Assembly (NCBI GenBank): GCA_013399115.1
Contig: VXAA01001965.1
Coordinates: 479,871 to 543,870, forward strand
From: Anseranas semipalmata
Taxonomy: Eukaryota; Chordata; Aves; Anseriformes; Anseranatidae
Reading direction: 5' to 3'
Length of the DNA: 64,000 bases
Shown here: piece after piece, positions 26,617 through 40,000 of the stretch
Position numbering within the stretch: the first letter of the stretch is position 1
Layout: each line of letters opens with the position of its first letter
Notes under the pieces: model-generated
Seen by the model: only the letters and a program-made list of their open reading frames with translations
Told to the model about the DNA's origin: nothing
The model's database searches: none
Position numbers and translations under genes: made by a program

Positions 26617-29600
26617 AAGTTTGACTTGCGTCAATTTAGCTTGTCCTTTAGAAAATCTGGACACTGTATTCACTTCTGTTAGCTCCTTCTGTGTTTTGTT
26701 ATTAAAAGATTTCTTCATGGCAGAAATCAGACTGTTACTCTTCAGACTTCTGTTACAAAGTCCTTTTCCATTTCATGGAAACACTCTTGATCATTTTAAT
26801 AGGCCAAACTACAGCAAAATGTATGATTTGTTCTACCCCAGATGCTTTACATTATCATGTGGCTTCTGGGAGCAACAGCTTGGGAAGTGTCAGAGTTGAG
26901 CAAGAACATGCTAAAACAAAAGGATAAAAATAGAGCATGAGAGAGATAACACAAGGACAGGAGGAAAACTAGAAAAAAAGAAGAAAGAAAATACTTCTCT
27001 TTTTTATAATCACAAAGAAATAAAAGACAGAGTAATACAATCATGACTACAACACTCACCCATTTCAACATTGTTTCATTCATAGCCACTAGTCATCCAT
27101 ATTACACACAGTTTTAAGGTGTAAAAGTTGCCTATTTAGAAATATCAGCTAAAGTACCAGACCAAAGCTACATCTGGCTGCAAAGAATGAGTGTATGTGA
27201 AGTTGTTATGATGTGCAGAGCACTTATATCCATAACTAAACATCCAGTGGCAATTGAGTTGTGCTCAGCTACTTGCAAAAACAAGATAGCCATGGTGAAT
27301 TTGTTCTTGTATTGCCAACTGTGGTTCAGGATACTGCTGGAGGCAGAACAGACTACTACAGGAAGCTCTAGAGAAAGCATTCAAAATGACTTTGAATCTG
27401 AATTTACACAATCAAGTAGTTTTTCTCAAACACTATCATTGTTAATCATTCGTATCTGAAATAGTTTCCCCAGTTAATGCCTTCTTAAATCAAAATCAAA
27501 ATCAAAGCTATTGAAGAGCTCTACTTCTTGAAATGTGGTCAGTGAAACTAGAAGGACACTATTACTTCGCTCCTCTCTGGGGTGAGGAACATGGTTGAGG
27601 TCAGGAACAAAGTTCTCCCATCCCTGTTAATCATGGGCCTTGCTTTCCGTATTTTCTAGGGGATTGAAACCAATACACTTTCTCTTCCTCGGTATTGTCC
27701 AGCAGAAGGACTCTTGACTGACCTCTTTCCTTTTATTCTTGGATTGCCCAAAGGCATGCTTGTCACAGTAGGTGCTTTGGCTTCACTTCCTTTGTGTCTC
27801 AGGTCTTCTCTGGGTAAAGCTGATGGGTTAGGTGACAATCTCAGTATTTACTAGGTATTCATTATATTGACAGACAAATGTTTTCCTGGAGTACTTGCCT
27901 TCAAAAGGTATTCCAAGATTGTTGAGAACACTGGTGGATTTCCAAGTTTCATAGTTGTAGATGAAGGGAGAAATGACCTTTGAGTTGAAGATTTATAATT
28001 CAGTCTTTCCTTTACAGCTTCTGTAATCTCTTTGAAGTTGACAACAACACTGCTCATGTGATTTCCTTCCTTCCTCACTAGCTTTAGTACAAGCTACTTT
28101 ACTACCTAATTCAAGGTAAAAGATGTTACTGTACACAGACACTAAGAATACAATGATGTTTATGGTGGATTTAATTTACTCCTCATTCAACATTAACCAC
28201 ATAATCCAGCCCAGCACTTTCTGGAATCTCATCTCTTAGATTCCCTTCCACCTCTCCCAGTGTCTTCCTCACCCCACAGTGGGTAAGGCAGCCCAAGAAA
28301 CTTTAAGTTTCAATCTGCTTAACTCTGTCCAATGCCAGACAAGAAGGATATGTGAGTATTGCTATATCCACAGTCATGTTCACACTCAGAATTGTGCATT
28401 GCTTATGAAAGATGCCACAAAATCATTTGTTGAATGTTGCTGGTGGGCAGTAAAGACATTTACACTTCTCTCTGGGACAAAACTCAGAATTACTTTGTTA
28501 GTCTTAAAGATCACAGGAGTTAAGTTTGGGCAATATTATTTCCAGATTAGCTACTGTCTTCTGTTCCAGAGTCAGGGAAAATTAGCTTTCCATGACCGCT
28601 CTACATGAGGCGTGTCATTCAGCACCTTGCAGGAAGCAATCTTAGTTAATATCAATTCAGAAGGGAAAACCAATAAAATAACCTGCTGACAATGAAAGAA
28701 TTCTGTATTTATAGCCACGTTATAAGATTTCCAAAGGAGCTATATGCAGCACAAAAAGTAATAGTCATGAAGACACAATTCATATCCCTATGTTCAGAAT
28801 AACTGGTGCTTTCTTTCAGTACTTCATCTTAAAAGACAAACAGAAACACCAGTTCTCCTTAGTTACTGTTGTACCTGGCATTTGCAGAAATGGAGTGAAA
28901 GGAGAGAGGAGAGGCTCAGGGCCTGGAAAGAGAGAAAAAAAGAGAAGCAATATTAGCTGGCGTGAGAGAGGAGAACAGGTTGTGCACTTGAGATGAACAA
29001 TCTGAAAGGCAGAAAAGTATTTAAGATGCTGATGGTTACACACAACAGTTTGGCAGCCGCTGCTAAAAACCTTTTCCTCCATACAGCTTTGGACTCCTTT
29101 CCCTCTTTCCAGAGAAGAAAAAATGGAACTGAGGTTCCTTGGACCTGACCCTGCATTGTTTGTCAGGGAGGGCAAAATGTGAGCTTAACTGGAGCACTTG
29201 CAGACTCCTCCTCAAGCCAGTTCCTAGCAGCATGAGTCCAGGAAGCCGGATGGTTTCTCATCCTGGCTGTAGGAGAATGGTTTGGCTCCCTGGCCCAAAG
29301 CCACACTGGTGCAGCATATCATCATTACAGCTTCATACAGTTAGATATAGATGAATTTAAAGCTTTTCTAAAATCTTAATGACTTAGGTCTGAATGTTTT
29401 ATTTTGCAATTCCTATTTGATAGTAGTGGATCTGAAAAAGAGTTTTAGGGATGTTTCAGAAAAAAAAAAAAAAAGAGCGTCCCAGTGGCTGCACACCTGC
29501 GTGTATGTTGGAGCTCAATTCGCTAGAGGGAGCTATTGCCATTTCATTCCAGTTAGCAGCTCCTTCACCTAAACCAAAGAAATAGAAGAAAAAATCTGGT

Positions 29601-32204
29601 ACAAAATAGTAACTGTCTGATGTCCCATCACTGAATAATTTTCTTCTATATGACGTAGACATGTTTCCCTGATTTTGACAGAAAGATAGGTTAAAAGACA
29701 GAGAGAGAGAGTACTGGATACAAGAGTTGTAACGTGACAGCAAGAGCAATGCTCTCCATACTTAATGGTGTTCACCTCACTCCCATTTGAGAGTTCTACT
29801 CTTTTATTCTCTTTACATCTAATTTAAGTCAATTTTTATATGCAATATATTCAAGATTCTTCCTATAAAAATACATTACAACCTTATCTAGAAGACCTCT
29901 CCTACAGTCAAAGGTAATATCTCTTGAAAACTGATATGAATACTAATTTACTTTGTTAGGAAATATCTAAACCTCTAAAAATCTTAATTAGTGGAAAATA
30001 AAAATGACTGTGGTTATAGGGCAACTATTGTCTAGCTCAAAAGTAATTCAGTTATAGTGATGGAAGTGAAATGCAGTGAAATAAATCCCCTAAGTAAAAA
30101 TAGAATCAGAACCTATATTACAAGGGAATGAATTCTGAATATTAAAGTTTAAAGTCTGAAGAATAATATCTATACTAGTATAAATTCTAGTTTTATAACT
30201 CTTGGAACACAGGAAACTGGATGGAAAAGGGTTGACACTGGTTAAACACTAATGTTCTCAGCAAATTTGAAAATTATTCATGTTCAGAATGTGCAGTTTA
30301 AACTCAGCGTCTTAAAGTTTGAGATCAGAAGGAAACATTAAATGATTCAGTTTCACTCTATGTCACGGGACATGACTTTTCAACCACCACCACATTACCC
30401 AAGTAACTTCTGCTTAGTATCTTGCGGTTATCCAATAATGACTTGAATTCACCAATAATTAATCAGTGCATCATTTGTCACGGCTTGTTCAGTTAGTTCC
30501 TGTTTATGTTTAGAAAGTTACACTCAGTTTTTCATTTGTGTTTGACAGGCTTCATTTTCCTTCCTCGCTTCTTCCCGCCTTTCTCTTAGATGGAAGTAAC
30601 AGATTAGAGCACCTAGTCTTTTCTTCCCAAAGAGGTACTCACGCTGTAAGCAAGTGCTCTCTTCACGCTTTATATTTTGGCAAACTGAAAACTTTGTCAT
30701 AAGAAATGTATGGAGTTTTTTTCCAGACATCATTGCTTCCAGTGAGCTTCATCATGTTGTCTTAACTTTTTAGTGAAAATATTTCCCATTCCACTCACAA
30801 AGGATGACATCAGTCATTTTTATCTCTGCATCCCAATAGCATTTTTCTCATTCTGGGTCAGTTGATTCCTCACTGTGACTCTTCAGTCCTCCTCAAAGTG
30901 AGGTTGGAAGCTTCACATTCCCCTATCCATAAGCAAGGTTTGCATTCCTTGTTCAGAACTGTAATATTTACATCTGGCTAAGCATTTTACTAGGTCTTCA
31001 AGGTCAATTGTGTGTTGCTTTACTTGTGTCATTATATATCTTTTTGCTAACTTTAGTGTCACTTGCAATTTATCAGCAGTGTCCATTCCCTGTCATAAAT
31101 TACAGCTTTCTGCTACTTTAATTCATGCTACTGTCAACAATACTTAGGCAACACTGGGGAAGAAATTCTTATGTGCAAATGAAATTAGAGAACTAGTATA
31201 TACTTCTTGATAATAACTGTCTACACATAACTGTAACATGCCTATAGATAGGATGTCCTTCGTGTGCCTCAGAGATGCATAAGTTCTTACCTTACAGACC
31301 TTTTTTTGAAGCTGAATGTGTTCAGGATGTTTTTATATGTAACAGTGATGCAACCATATGTAAATACTGAGTTTGGAAATCTTAGCTGTAAAATGCCTTG
31401 GATCTACAAACTTCAAAAATACCTATTAATTTTCTGACCTCAGCTAAAATTTCTCTTGGTTTTAGATGCTATTCTAGAAAGACTATTCTCCTAAAATAAA
31501 CATGTGCTTTGAGAAAAATGATCTTTTAATTCTACTGTTTTTTTCTAATCAGCGGGTCTTTTGCAATTTGTAAATGAAGCACCACTGCAACCAAATCTCC
31601 CCTCCAAAGATACAGTTAAATCAATGTTTGCAGTTTTGAAGGGGTAACTATTTTTGCTTCTGAGATTTTCAAGTCTTTCAGTCCTGTAATTTATTGCTTC
31701 ATCTAGTATTAAACTGAACAAGGAGTGTTTATTGGAAGAATTACCTTGTTGAGATCTTTCTTCCATTGATCAAATTACTAATGTGTAAAATGCAATGTTA
31801 GAAACCTCCAAGAACATCTGAGGTGTCAACGTAAATCAATAAGGTTGCTATTTGCAACAGAAATGTTGTTGAACTGTGATGAGTATTGATTCTTATTTTA
31901 CTAAGAAGCAGAAATGAGTTTTTTTTTTTTTTACTTACCCTGTATTTCATATCACCCTTGTGAACTTCAAAGCATAAGGAAAACAATGGAAGAAACGAGG
32001 GAAAGAGAGCCAGATGGCAACAAAGGCACAGAGAAATCAGCCAAGCTTTGTTTTAGTGCAGGGGGGTGTTTGTCATATATGAGATATATAACTGAGATAC
32101 CCTATCTGTTGACATGTTCTGTGATATTTAATTCATATCACCACATTTTTTTATAATAAAAGCAGACTCCCAATGCAAAGTATAAAGACAAGGGGCATTC
32201 TTGG

Positions 32205-32330
32205 GATAGAGCAGCTGAGACACATGACAATTTAGTGACTTGCTTAAGTCAGACAAATAGTTAGAAGATATTCAGGAATGGAACTAAATTCCAAAGGCCC
32301 AGATTAGCATCTTAGCCAGAAGTTATCCTT
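32205..32330 (-). repeat. MIR-like SINE relic
   Basis: Reverse-oriented: gcagctgagacacatgac, then agtgacttgcttaagtcaga, then ggaatggaactaaattcc, collinear with an inverted MIR core (aactgaggca..gtgacttgcccaaggtca..gaa). Confidence 0.6.
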
Positions 32331-33541
32331 GTATCACAGCTCTTTTCTGATGTCTCAGGGACCATGAGAGGGGTCAGAATTAGGACCAATCAGAAGAGAT
32401 TTTCACTTCTACTGCCCAAATATATCACAGATACTGAAGGGGATATTTAGTTCCCAAACACAACATGGAGAAGGTGTCTTGCTCACAGTAGGGGACAGTG
32501 GGAGGGAGGCAGCATGAAGACCAAGATTTAAAAGGATGGGGTGGAATAGAAGAAGAGAGGAAGAAGAAAAGGCAAAATGAGCTAGAGGCAGGGGCTGATA
32601 AGAAGGAAGCTTGTTGTGGCACCGGGAAAATAAGAAGCAACAACATATCCTAGTGTAATGGTGAGGTACCAGGCAACCAGTCTGGACTCAGACGAATGTG
32701 AATAAAAATCTGTCAGTCCAGGAGCTTAGGAGAGCTTCCCTGAGTTTGCATGCTTGGACACGTAGCAAAATAACATACCTGGAAATCTGCCAGAAAAGCC
32801 TCTTTCCACTCCTTCCCTGCACTGGTTACACTTCCTGAGCTTTCCCTTTGTTTTGTTTTTGCCCCAGAAAACGAGCTAATGAATAAAAATCTCAACTGAG
32901 AAACAAACAAAGCAAATGCAGAGCAGTCACGAAATCACCTTTGAATTCACTAGGTGGCAACAGGGAGTAAGAAATCAGCACTGGAGTCTTCAACCAGAAC
33001 ATCTGGTTGGACCTTCACAGCCCCACCGCCCCTTGATCCCCACCAAACAAACTCAAGTTCTGGTTGATCAAATGACCACCTTCTAAACACTAAATAAAAT
33101 ACATTCCCTGCAGATGTATAAATATTGTCTCAGTTGGCCAGTGCTCATGCTGACTGACTATCACCGCATTTATCTGGTTTCACTCACAGCCACCTCTGTG
33201 TGGCTTTGATGTGGCATTGAGGCTACCAGCTTTGACGTAAGCCTTGGATCTGTAACTCTCTTTGCCTCCTGAAAGCAGAGCAATTACTTTCCAATCAAGC
33301 AGATTAGGAGTGGGGAGGAAAAAAATCATTCGTTTTCTTGAAGTATAAATCAATCACATGTGTTGAAATGTTCCCACTTTATAGAATATGGGTTTCCAAG
33401 AGAGGCATGGCCTTTTTCTTCCCTTGTTCTCCTAGGGTAATAGCAACTTTAAGTAAACAAAGTGGTGCATTATTGAAATGTGTATTTCTCTTTCACTCAA
33501 AATACACAGTTTTTGACTTCTTTATGTAAACCTTCTTTATG

Positions 33542-33630
33542 TAAAAAAAGAGAGAAAGAAAGAGAGAAAGAAAGAGAGAAAGAGAGAAAGAGAGAAAGAG
33601 AGAAAGAGAGAAAGAGAGAAAAAAAAGAAA
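33542..33630 (+). repeat. GA-rich microsatellite (AGAGAAAG)n
   Basis: About 90 bp of purine-only sequence built from agagaaag and agagaaagaa units, expected to be length-polymorphic. It creates a spurious Lys/Arg/Glu-rich open frame (KEREKERE), which should not be read as protein. It directly precedes the GC-richer block starting near 33.7 kb. Confidence 0.95.
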
Positions 33631-33699
33631 TAATACCAGCACGGCATCTTTCTAAGTTAATGCTCTTTCATTGTGCTTGTAAAGAGAGGCAACTCTACT

Positions 33700-34250
33700 G
33701 AAGCATCAAAGCCCTGAGAGCATCGATAGGCCTTAATGTCCCTGACAAGCTTCACCTGGAGCCCCCACCACACTCCTGCCAATGGTCTATTTAAGCTCAG
33801 CCCTGGGGTTTGGCCTCTTCCTGAGCTGTGTGGTTAGTCTTCAGCCTAGCTATGGACTTCTTTGACCACAAACCCTGTTGATTTGGACCTGTGGACTGAT
33901 TTTCTGGCTCAGTCTCAGGTCTACCTTGTCCCTGTGGAGCTGCCTGCTCTGTCTCACCTGGTTTCCATCACTGACTTGGGGATTGTTTTCCTGGCTGGAT
34001 GCTGGACTTGCTTCATCACCATGACCCTGTCTGGTGACCTGGACCCTGGGTTGATCCTGGCTGCTTCCCTCTGCAGACCTGCACTGCTTGCCTTGCCTGG
34101 AGCCATGGGGAGGGATCTGGCTGGTGAGGTTCCCTTCCTGCTGGCTGTGGTACCCCTGGCTCCTGGCCCTGAGGGAGCAGCTGGCCCCGACCTGTGCTGT
34201 GCCCTGATATGCACTCTGGAGTTAGAGATGATGCAAAGTATCCTGCTGTG
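33700..34250 (+). repeat. Unclassified GC-richer block, possibly LTR-like
   Basis: A sharp rise in G+C relative to both sides. Near its start, a TATA-like TATTTAAG (33788) sits in a context of CCAAT-like ccaatgg (33779) and is followed by CTGG/GACCTGG-rich sequence, reminiscent of a vertebrate LTR or LTR-derived promoter. A 129-codon plus-strand frame (33862-34251) is low-complexity in composition (Leu, Ala, Pro, Asp) and matches nothing I know; antisense frames are open too. No terminal TG..CA or target duplication was found, so the class is uncertain. Confidence 0.35.
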
Positions 34251-35060
34251 AAAGCAAGAATAGAAAAGACAGCAGAGTGTGGGAGTACCAACAGCCTCTA
34301 TCCATGCTGTGACTCAACCAGCCTACTGCCGGCCCCTAAAGCAGGCAGAGATTTGGGTGGTGTTGGGGCACTCCTTTTGAAACCTGCAGCTGTTGATGGT
34401 AATCTGCTCCAAACATTGGGTCTCACATGGACCTTGTAGCTTTCTCTCCAGCTGTCCCAGTTATGTGGATTCAAACTGGGAAAGGGTGTCACCTTTCCAG
34501 TGAAGGGCTTGGGCACTTCTGGCCTCAATGTCAAGGTTGGCACGTGGCTGATTTTTGGATGTCACAGCAGGGCCACTGCAGGCCTAGGAACAGGTGCCTG
34601 CACTATCTTGAAAGAGGCAGCAGTGTGAGTTAGAGGCTGTGAGCTCCTGGTTCCCTGAGTTTCCAACTTGGCTGAAGTTACCACATCCTACAGAGGCAAG
34701 CTGTCACCTCTCAGCTGAACAGCTTGGGAGCATCTCAGAGCTCCTCTGGGCTTCTAGCAGCATGCCAACCACTCCTCCAAGGCAGAAAGATCTCTGGCAC
34801 ATCACCTTCACTGTCAGCCTCCAGCCTGCTTCTCGCACAACTGATGAGGGGTGGAAGAGAGACACGTTCAGTTCCGTTGCCATCCCTTTTGTTCCTGTGC
34901 AGTCGTCCTGCATGCCTGTCTATCTACTTGGTGCTTCAGCTCTGCAGCTGTAAAATGGAAACAGCACTTCTCAGCTTCACACAGCTGGGATGCAAATCCA
35001 CCCTGTCCATGGGACTTCCAGGCAATATCCTCTGGGGATGGTGTAGGTGGGTACATCAGC
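34251..35060. other. GC-richer non-coding block, no gene recognised
   Basis: Continues the compositional shift of the preceding segment. It has many short overlapping open frames on both strands (60-119 codons), as expected from elevated G+C, and none shows a known domain. A MIR-like piece lies at 34925-34995. Confidence 0.5.
34925..34995 (+). repeat. MIR-like 3' fragment
   Basis: Contains cttcagctctgcagctgtaa, aatggaaacagcacttctca and gcttcacacagctgg, like the 3' half of a MIR/L2-type element (tcagtttccccatctgtaaa followed by a transition to 'cacag'). Short, so tentative. Confidence 0.35.
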
Positions 35061-37007
35061 AGCCAAGTTCATATGGTGAGTGACAATGAAAACTGTGTAC
35101 CAAAACGTCTTTTTCAGATGCAGATCTGTAAATAATGACATTGCAATTTAAAAGCACAAATACAATACAGATAGTTGTCCCATGATAGATTAAATCTAAG
35201 CCAGGGGAAGGTGGGTTCATTCTTTAGTGGTAACAGTGCTCTTTACCTATATTTCTTCTCTATCTTCAGTTGATCAATTTTTAGTCCTCCCTATCTCCAA
35301 TGGCTAGTGCTATTAATGTTATGGACATCCTACTCAAGGTGCTTCTAATGTCAGTAAATATTTTATTGGTTTCACTCCCAGCTCTCTCTCTGACCTGGTG
35401 ACTGTGCGCTGCATTTATCACTTCAACCATGAGTAAGCACAATGACATTTTCTTTCTGTAGGATACCTTGAAAGATACTCAGAGGCTCAATCCATCAGCC
35501 ATGGAAAGATTTACACATTGACTTCACTGGGCATAAATTATATCATATAAAATGTTGTACAAATACACTAATAGTTTCTAATTGATATTTTGCTGTATTA
35601 CTAATATAGTACTACATCAGGGCTTACATTTAATGAAAGGCAGAGAACTAAGTCACTTAAGTGCGGTTATCATGCAATGCAGTAACAGCCCTGGTTGTTA
35701 GGATCTTTGATTTTTTTTTTAGTGCCCTGCTTTCTAGTTCTCAGCTAAACATTCATTATATAAAGACATTTCCCGTCTAAGCTTTTATTCCACATCTCCT
35801 CAATATTGTCTGAAACTCTGTAAGGAACACTAAGAAGCTTGAAGTGCTTAGTTTCCGCAAGTGCAACTGTAACAAGCAGACCTTTCATTAGCTGTGAGCA
35901 CATAGTCGCTGTCTATTCCTTTAAGTATGCACCTGCAGACTGAAAGGACACCACCAAGGGGAAAATGGCAATTTAGGAACACCTGTTCTCAGGATCCCTG
36001 TGCCATAATTCATCTGTTACGTTTTTATTCCAGCAGTAACAGCAATTGCATGTACTGCCTTCCAAGTTAGATCACTGCCATCTGCAGGGTTTATTCAGAA
36101 GGACAGGAGAAATGGGCCCTCAGAAAGAGACGGATTAATGAGGTCAAGACTGAAATCAGGGGTTGGATCAATAAAAATAGCTCCCTTGTGCACCAACAAG
36201 AGATAATGAGCCTTGCGTGTTCCTCTCCGTGCGTGGTGTGAAACCATTCTGTGCTAATCTGAGTAGCTCATGAGCTTTAGCTGGAGGGAAGGCATTTCTG
36301 GGTGAAAAGAGGACACCTTGTCTTCCTGTGGGGTGTAATAGAGTTAGACTGTGTGAAAGGAGAGGCATGTTACCTGCACAGTTCCCCCACAGGCGCAGAC
36401 CATATATCATGGGGATGAAGGAGCATGGGTCAAACTGTTCGTAAATCAGTATATAAAACAAAGTTTAAATCCAAGGGATCATTTGGAAAGCAAATCTTAC
36501 TTTGACATCCAGGGCTTTTCTGATAACGTCGGCAACGGGACAACAGTATTTCAGAGAATGATATTCTGGTTGGTAACGTCTAGAGTCTGCTTCTCTATTC
36601 TTCCTCGCCTATCTTTACTGCAACCTTCTCAGGGTGGAGTTTGGTATTCTGTGTTTGCATAACGTCTTGCACAGTGAAAACAGAACCTCTCATGGGATTT
36701 GTATGTCCAGCTGAAATATAATAGATAAATATAAATTGCAGCAACTTAAAAAATAAAAAATGAAGAAAAGTGCATGCACTTTTTTATTCAATGTGCTTTT
36801 TCCTGCCATGTTATTTGCTGACTGTTTTGTGCCATATGCCTAATTCAAACACTATTTCACTTCAGGAAGATTTTTTACCCTAAAATTGAAGGCTTGGCTA
36901 ACTTAATATCTAAAATAGACTGGTAGTAAAGACAGACTAAAAATTCTCTGGCTTAGATAGCTAAGCCTCATAAGTGAATTATTTTTATTCATTTAACTTG
37001 TGCTACA

Positions 37008-37034
37008 AAATAAATAATAATAATAAGAATAAAA
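37008..37034 (+). repeat. (AAT)n-rich stretch
   Basis: Short imperfect run of taa/aat units. Confidence 0.8.
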
Positions 37035-40000
37035 TTGTATATCCTTGAAGTACTGTACATAAAGATTTAGAAGCACAGATTTCAATGACTTTAGATCTCA
37101 GCTGGAAGATTGAAGGATCTGTATAGACAGGCGGTAGAACTCTGCTCTTGCAGGTCAGGTTGAAGTATAAGAACAAATAAGTGTGTATGCACCTGATCAC
37201 ACACAAATATGCTCTTGTATTAGGACTGACAAACAGTTCTCTTCAAGTCATTGTAACCTTGACCATTTTCAAGAGCTCTGAACTAGCTTGTAAAACAAGT
37301 TGGCTAGTGCCCCGTTTCATCTGGATGAGAAAGTGCCGCGTAAAGGTGAGAGATTGCTATCACTAAGTCCTGGATCTTCAGCACTCAAGTTATCTCTTCA
37401 TCCATCGCCTGGTGTTTTGGTGCAGTGGGAAGGGAAAGAACATTAAATGTTAACGGCAGTGGTAACTTTTCTCATAAATATTTCAGTGAATGAAAAAATG
37501 TTGAAAAGGATCAGTGCAGCTAATATGGCCTATAAAAACAAGTATCTATGCTTCCTCAGAGACAATTCTTTATTTAGCTGAGGCCTTTCATAATGCTGGT
37601 AAGATGAATTACACTCTACCTGTTACGGTGCATTTCTTTCAAATCATTATAGACCCTAATCTTTTTAAAGATGCACAATTTTTTTCATTTTAGCAGACTT
37701 CAGTTCAGACCCTCATTATTTCAACCAAAGAAACCTATTTTGGAAAAAAAAAAAAGGATTTTCCTGGGAGATATTAGCTTATTCTGTCATTACAGTGTAG
37801 AGTAAATTCCAATATGTAATGCTTCATTAGTCCAATATCCCGAGGTGACTCTAAGACAGAAGAGTATCAAACAAAGGCCATTTCTCAGCAGGCTGAGACA
37901 CAGAAGCAAAAGGTCAAATTCTGATATATAGCTTCACAAATCTACCCTTACATTGATGAAACTGTAAGTATAAACTACCTTGAAATGATTTTCTTCAGTT
38001 ATCAGCAACTAATGTCAAACAGATTGTCCCAAAATCCCAACTTTCAGACTTCTGCTCTATCACTGGACCATAGCACAACACGCTCATGTACAAATGCCAG
38101 TGAACATCCATACCAAGTCACAAACATGTAAAATGCAAGGGGGTTGTTAGGGAAATTAGGCAAATTAAGCTATACCTACAAAGTAGACGTCAGAATTGAT
38201 CCTGATGACTTGTGGATCTCTGTGGGTTCATTTCAAAGGGCAATGGATTGAAGAGCTACAAACCAGTACGCTATTTTGGAAATCTCATTTCTTAAGCATG
38301 GGCATCTAGCCCAGCATTCCCAAAGAGTTATAAAAGGAAGTGGGGTGGAGAGGAGGAAGAAAAAATTTATAAATAGACTAAGAAAAACAGTTAATTTCTG
38401 TGTACAGATAATGTAATGGAGCTCATTAGAGTACTAATACCAGTCACTGTCTCCGCATTTAATAGTGATCTCTAATGTAATTAATTATAGTATTCATTAT
38501 TCCATGAAATTAGTTAGACATTGGAATAATTTTAATTACTGCACACTGTTTTAGTAATTAATATTATTTTGAGTATGTTAACACATCTTCATGTCTCTAT
38601 GCATCTTTTTCTGAGGAATAAGGGGAGGCTTGGCTTAAAGTGTGGATGATGCAACAGAGCCCTCTGTTAGATTTTCTTTCCTTCCATTTCAAACAAATGT
38701 CTGCCTGAAGTTAATTGTAATTTAGTTGTTGGTAAGATTAAGTGGGGGGAATAAAACTTCTGGATCTACAGTAATAATAACTAGCACCCATAAGCACTTA
38801 ATCATCATTAGCAAATTATTCTATAAAAACTGTGTAGTATCTTTTCTCAAGTATTAATAATGGACTTTGAATTCCCTGTTGTTATAAACTCATTGGAACA
38901 TACAAAGCCAGCAGAAGACTCTTCTTCATCCTGCTTATCAGTGTTCCTGCACTTTGTAACCGTTCCATCCTGACACCATCACAGGATGCTGCCACCATGT
39001 CTGGTGAAGGCTGAGACTGGTGTTCTCAACCCATTTCATTATCCTTGGATTTTTCATCAGAAACCATTTTTCTGATTATCTGCTTCACAAGTGACTATTT
39101 AAAATGAACTAAATTCCATCTCAAAGCTGAGGAATTGGAAGGAAACACTGGCGTTGTGCTCGCCCTACCCCCAGGACGCTCCCACCACAACCCTTTGAAC
39201 ACAGCTGAGCCTCGGGCTTGCACTGCCAGCAGGCAGGGAGATGCTGAGACGTGGTGGAGCAGAGGGGAGAGGATGGCCACGAGGCACCGAGGAGCCACCT
39301 CTGAAATGTGGCAGACAGAGCGGGCAGGCAATGTCTCTGGATGATGTACAACATCTGGGAATACTGCATAGAGAATAAAATTTCTCGTAACTTTAAAATC
39401 TTTTGTTTCTACTCTGTTACTGATTGCGGTTTCAGGTGAACGTGATATAATTCCAAATTCTTATCTTTCTCTTCACTTTGGTCATGGAGCGCTTTCTCTC
39501 TTTGTTTCTGACATCACGGAGCTTTTTGTTTGGGTCTAATGTTTGTGATTTCAGGCATTTCCATTACCAGTTTCTTTCCCCCAGATCTCTTCAGCAAGTT
39601 CTGCTCTGTTCCCTTTTTTCCTATCCAAGTCCTTTTTCAAGAATGACTGGTGGTATTAAGGAATACAATGCACATCTGGCTTGTGTGCTTTATTTGCTTT
39701 TTCAGCCCTTCCTCAAGGAAAGGTTTGTGCATGCAGAGTAACACTTCATCTCAGGAAGGCTTTGTTTGCACTTTTTTATATATGATGTGTTATACAAATA
39801 TATGCTGTGTTCTTGGATGGAAGGAGGTTTGTTTTCTGACACTCATTAGTTTTCATGGAAGTTCATTATGCAGGCTGAGAAATCTGTCTCCGTCACAAGT
39901 GCTTTATAATGTCTTTCATCAAACCTTTCTCCTTGGAGGAAATAGAGCTCTGCCTTCCCCTTCCCTGCATCTTTCCCTCTCATTGTTTGCAGAACATTCA

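Larger units (their letters stand above)
14471..32204. other. Intergenic DNA, no gene recognised
   Basis: Nearly 18 kb without a recognisable exon, RNA gene or young transposon. It holds the short simple repeats listed separately, A- or T-runs (18231-18242, 29460-29475, 31919-31932), a CpG-containing patch at 15560-15720 and a possible conserved element near 20690-20840. Introns of a gene lying outside the window cannot be excluded. Confidence 0.55.

Noticed and set aside
26417..26899. 160-codon plus-strand frame with a poly-Gln run
   Set aside because: The Gln run comes from the AAC microsatellite, composition is chance-like, and no domain or splice pattern supports it.
33480..33701. Lys/Arg/Glu-rich frame across the GA tract
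   Set aside because: It is a translation of the microsatellite; no conserved residue outside the repeat.
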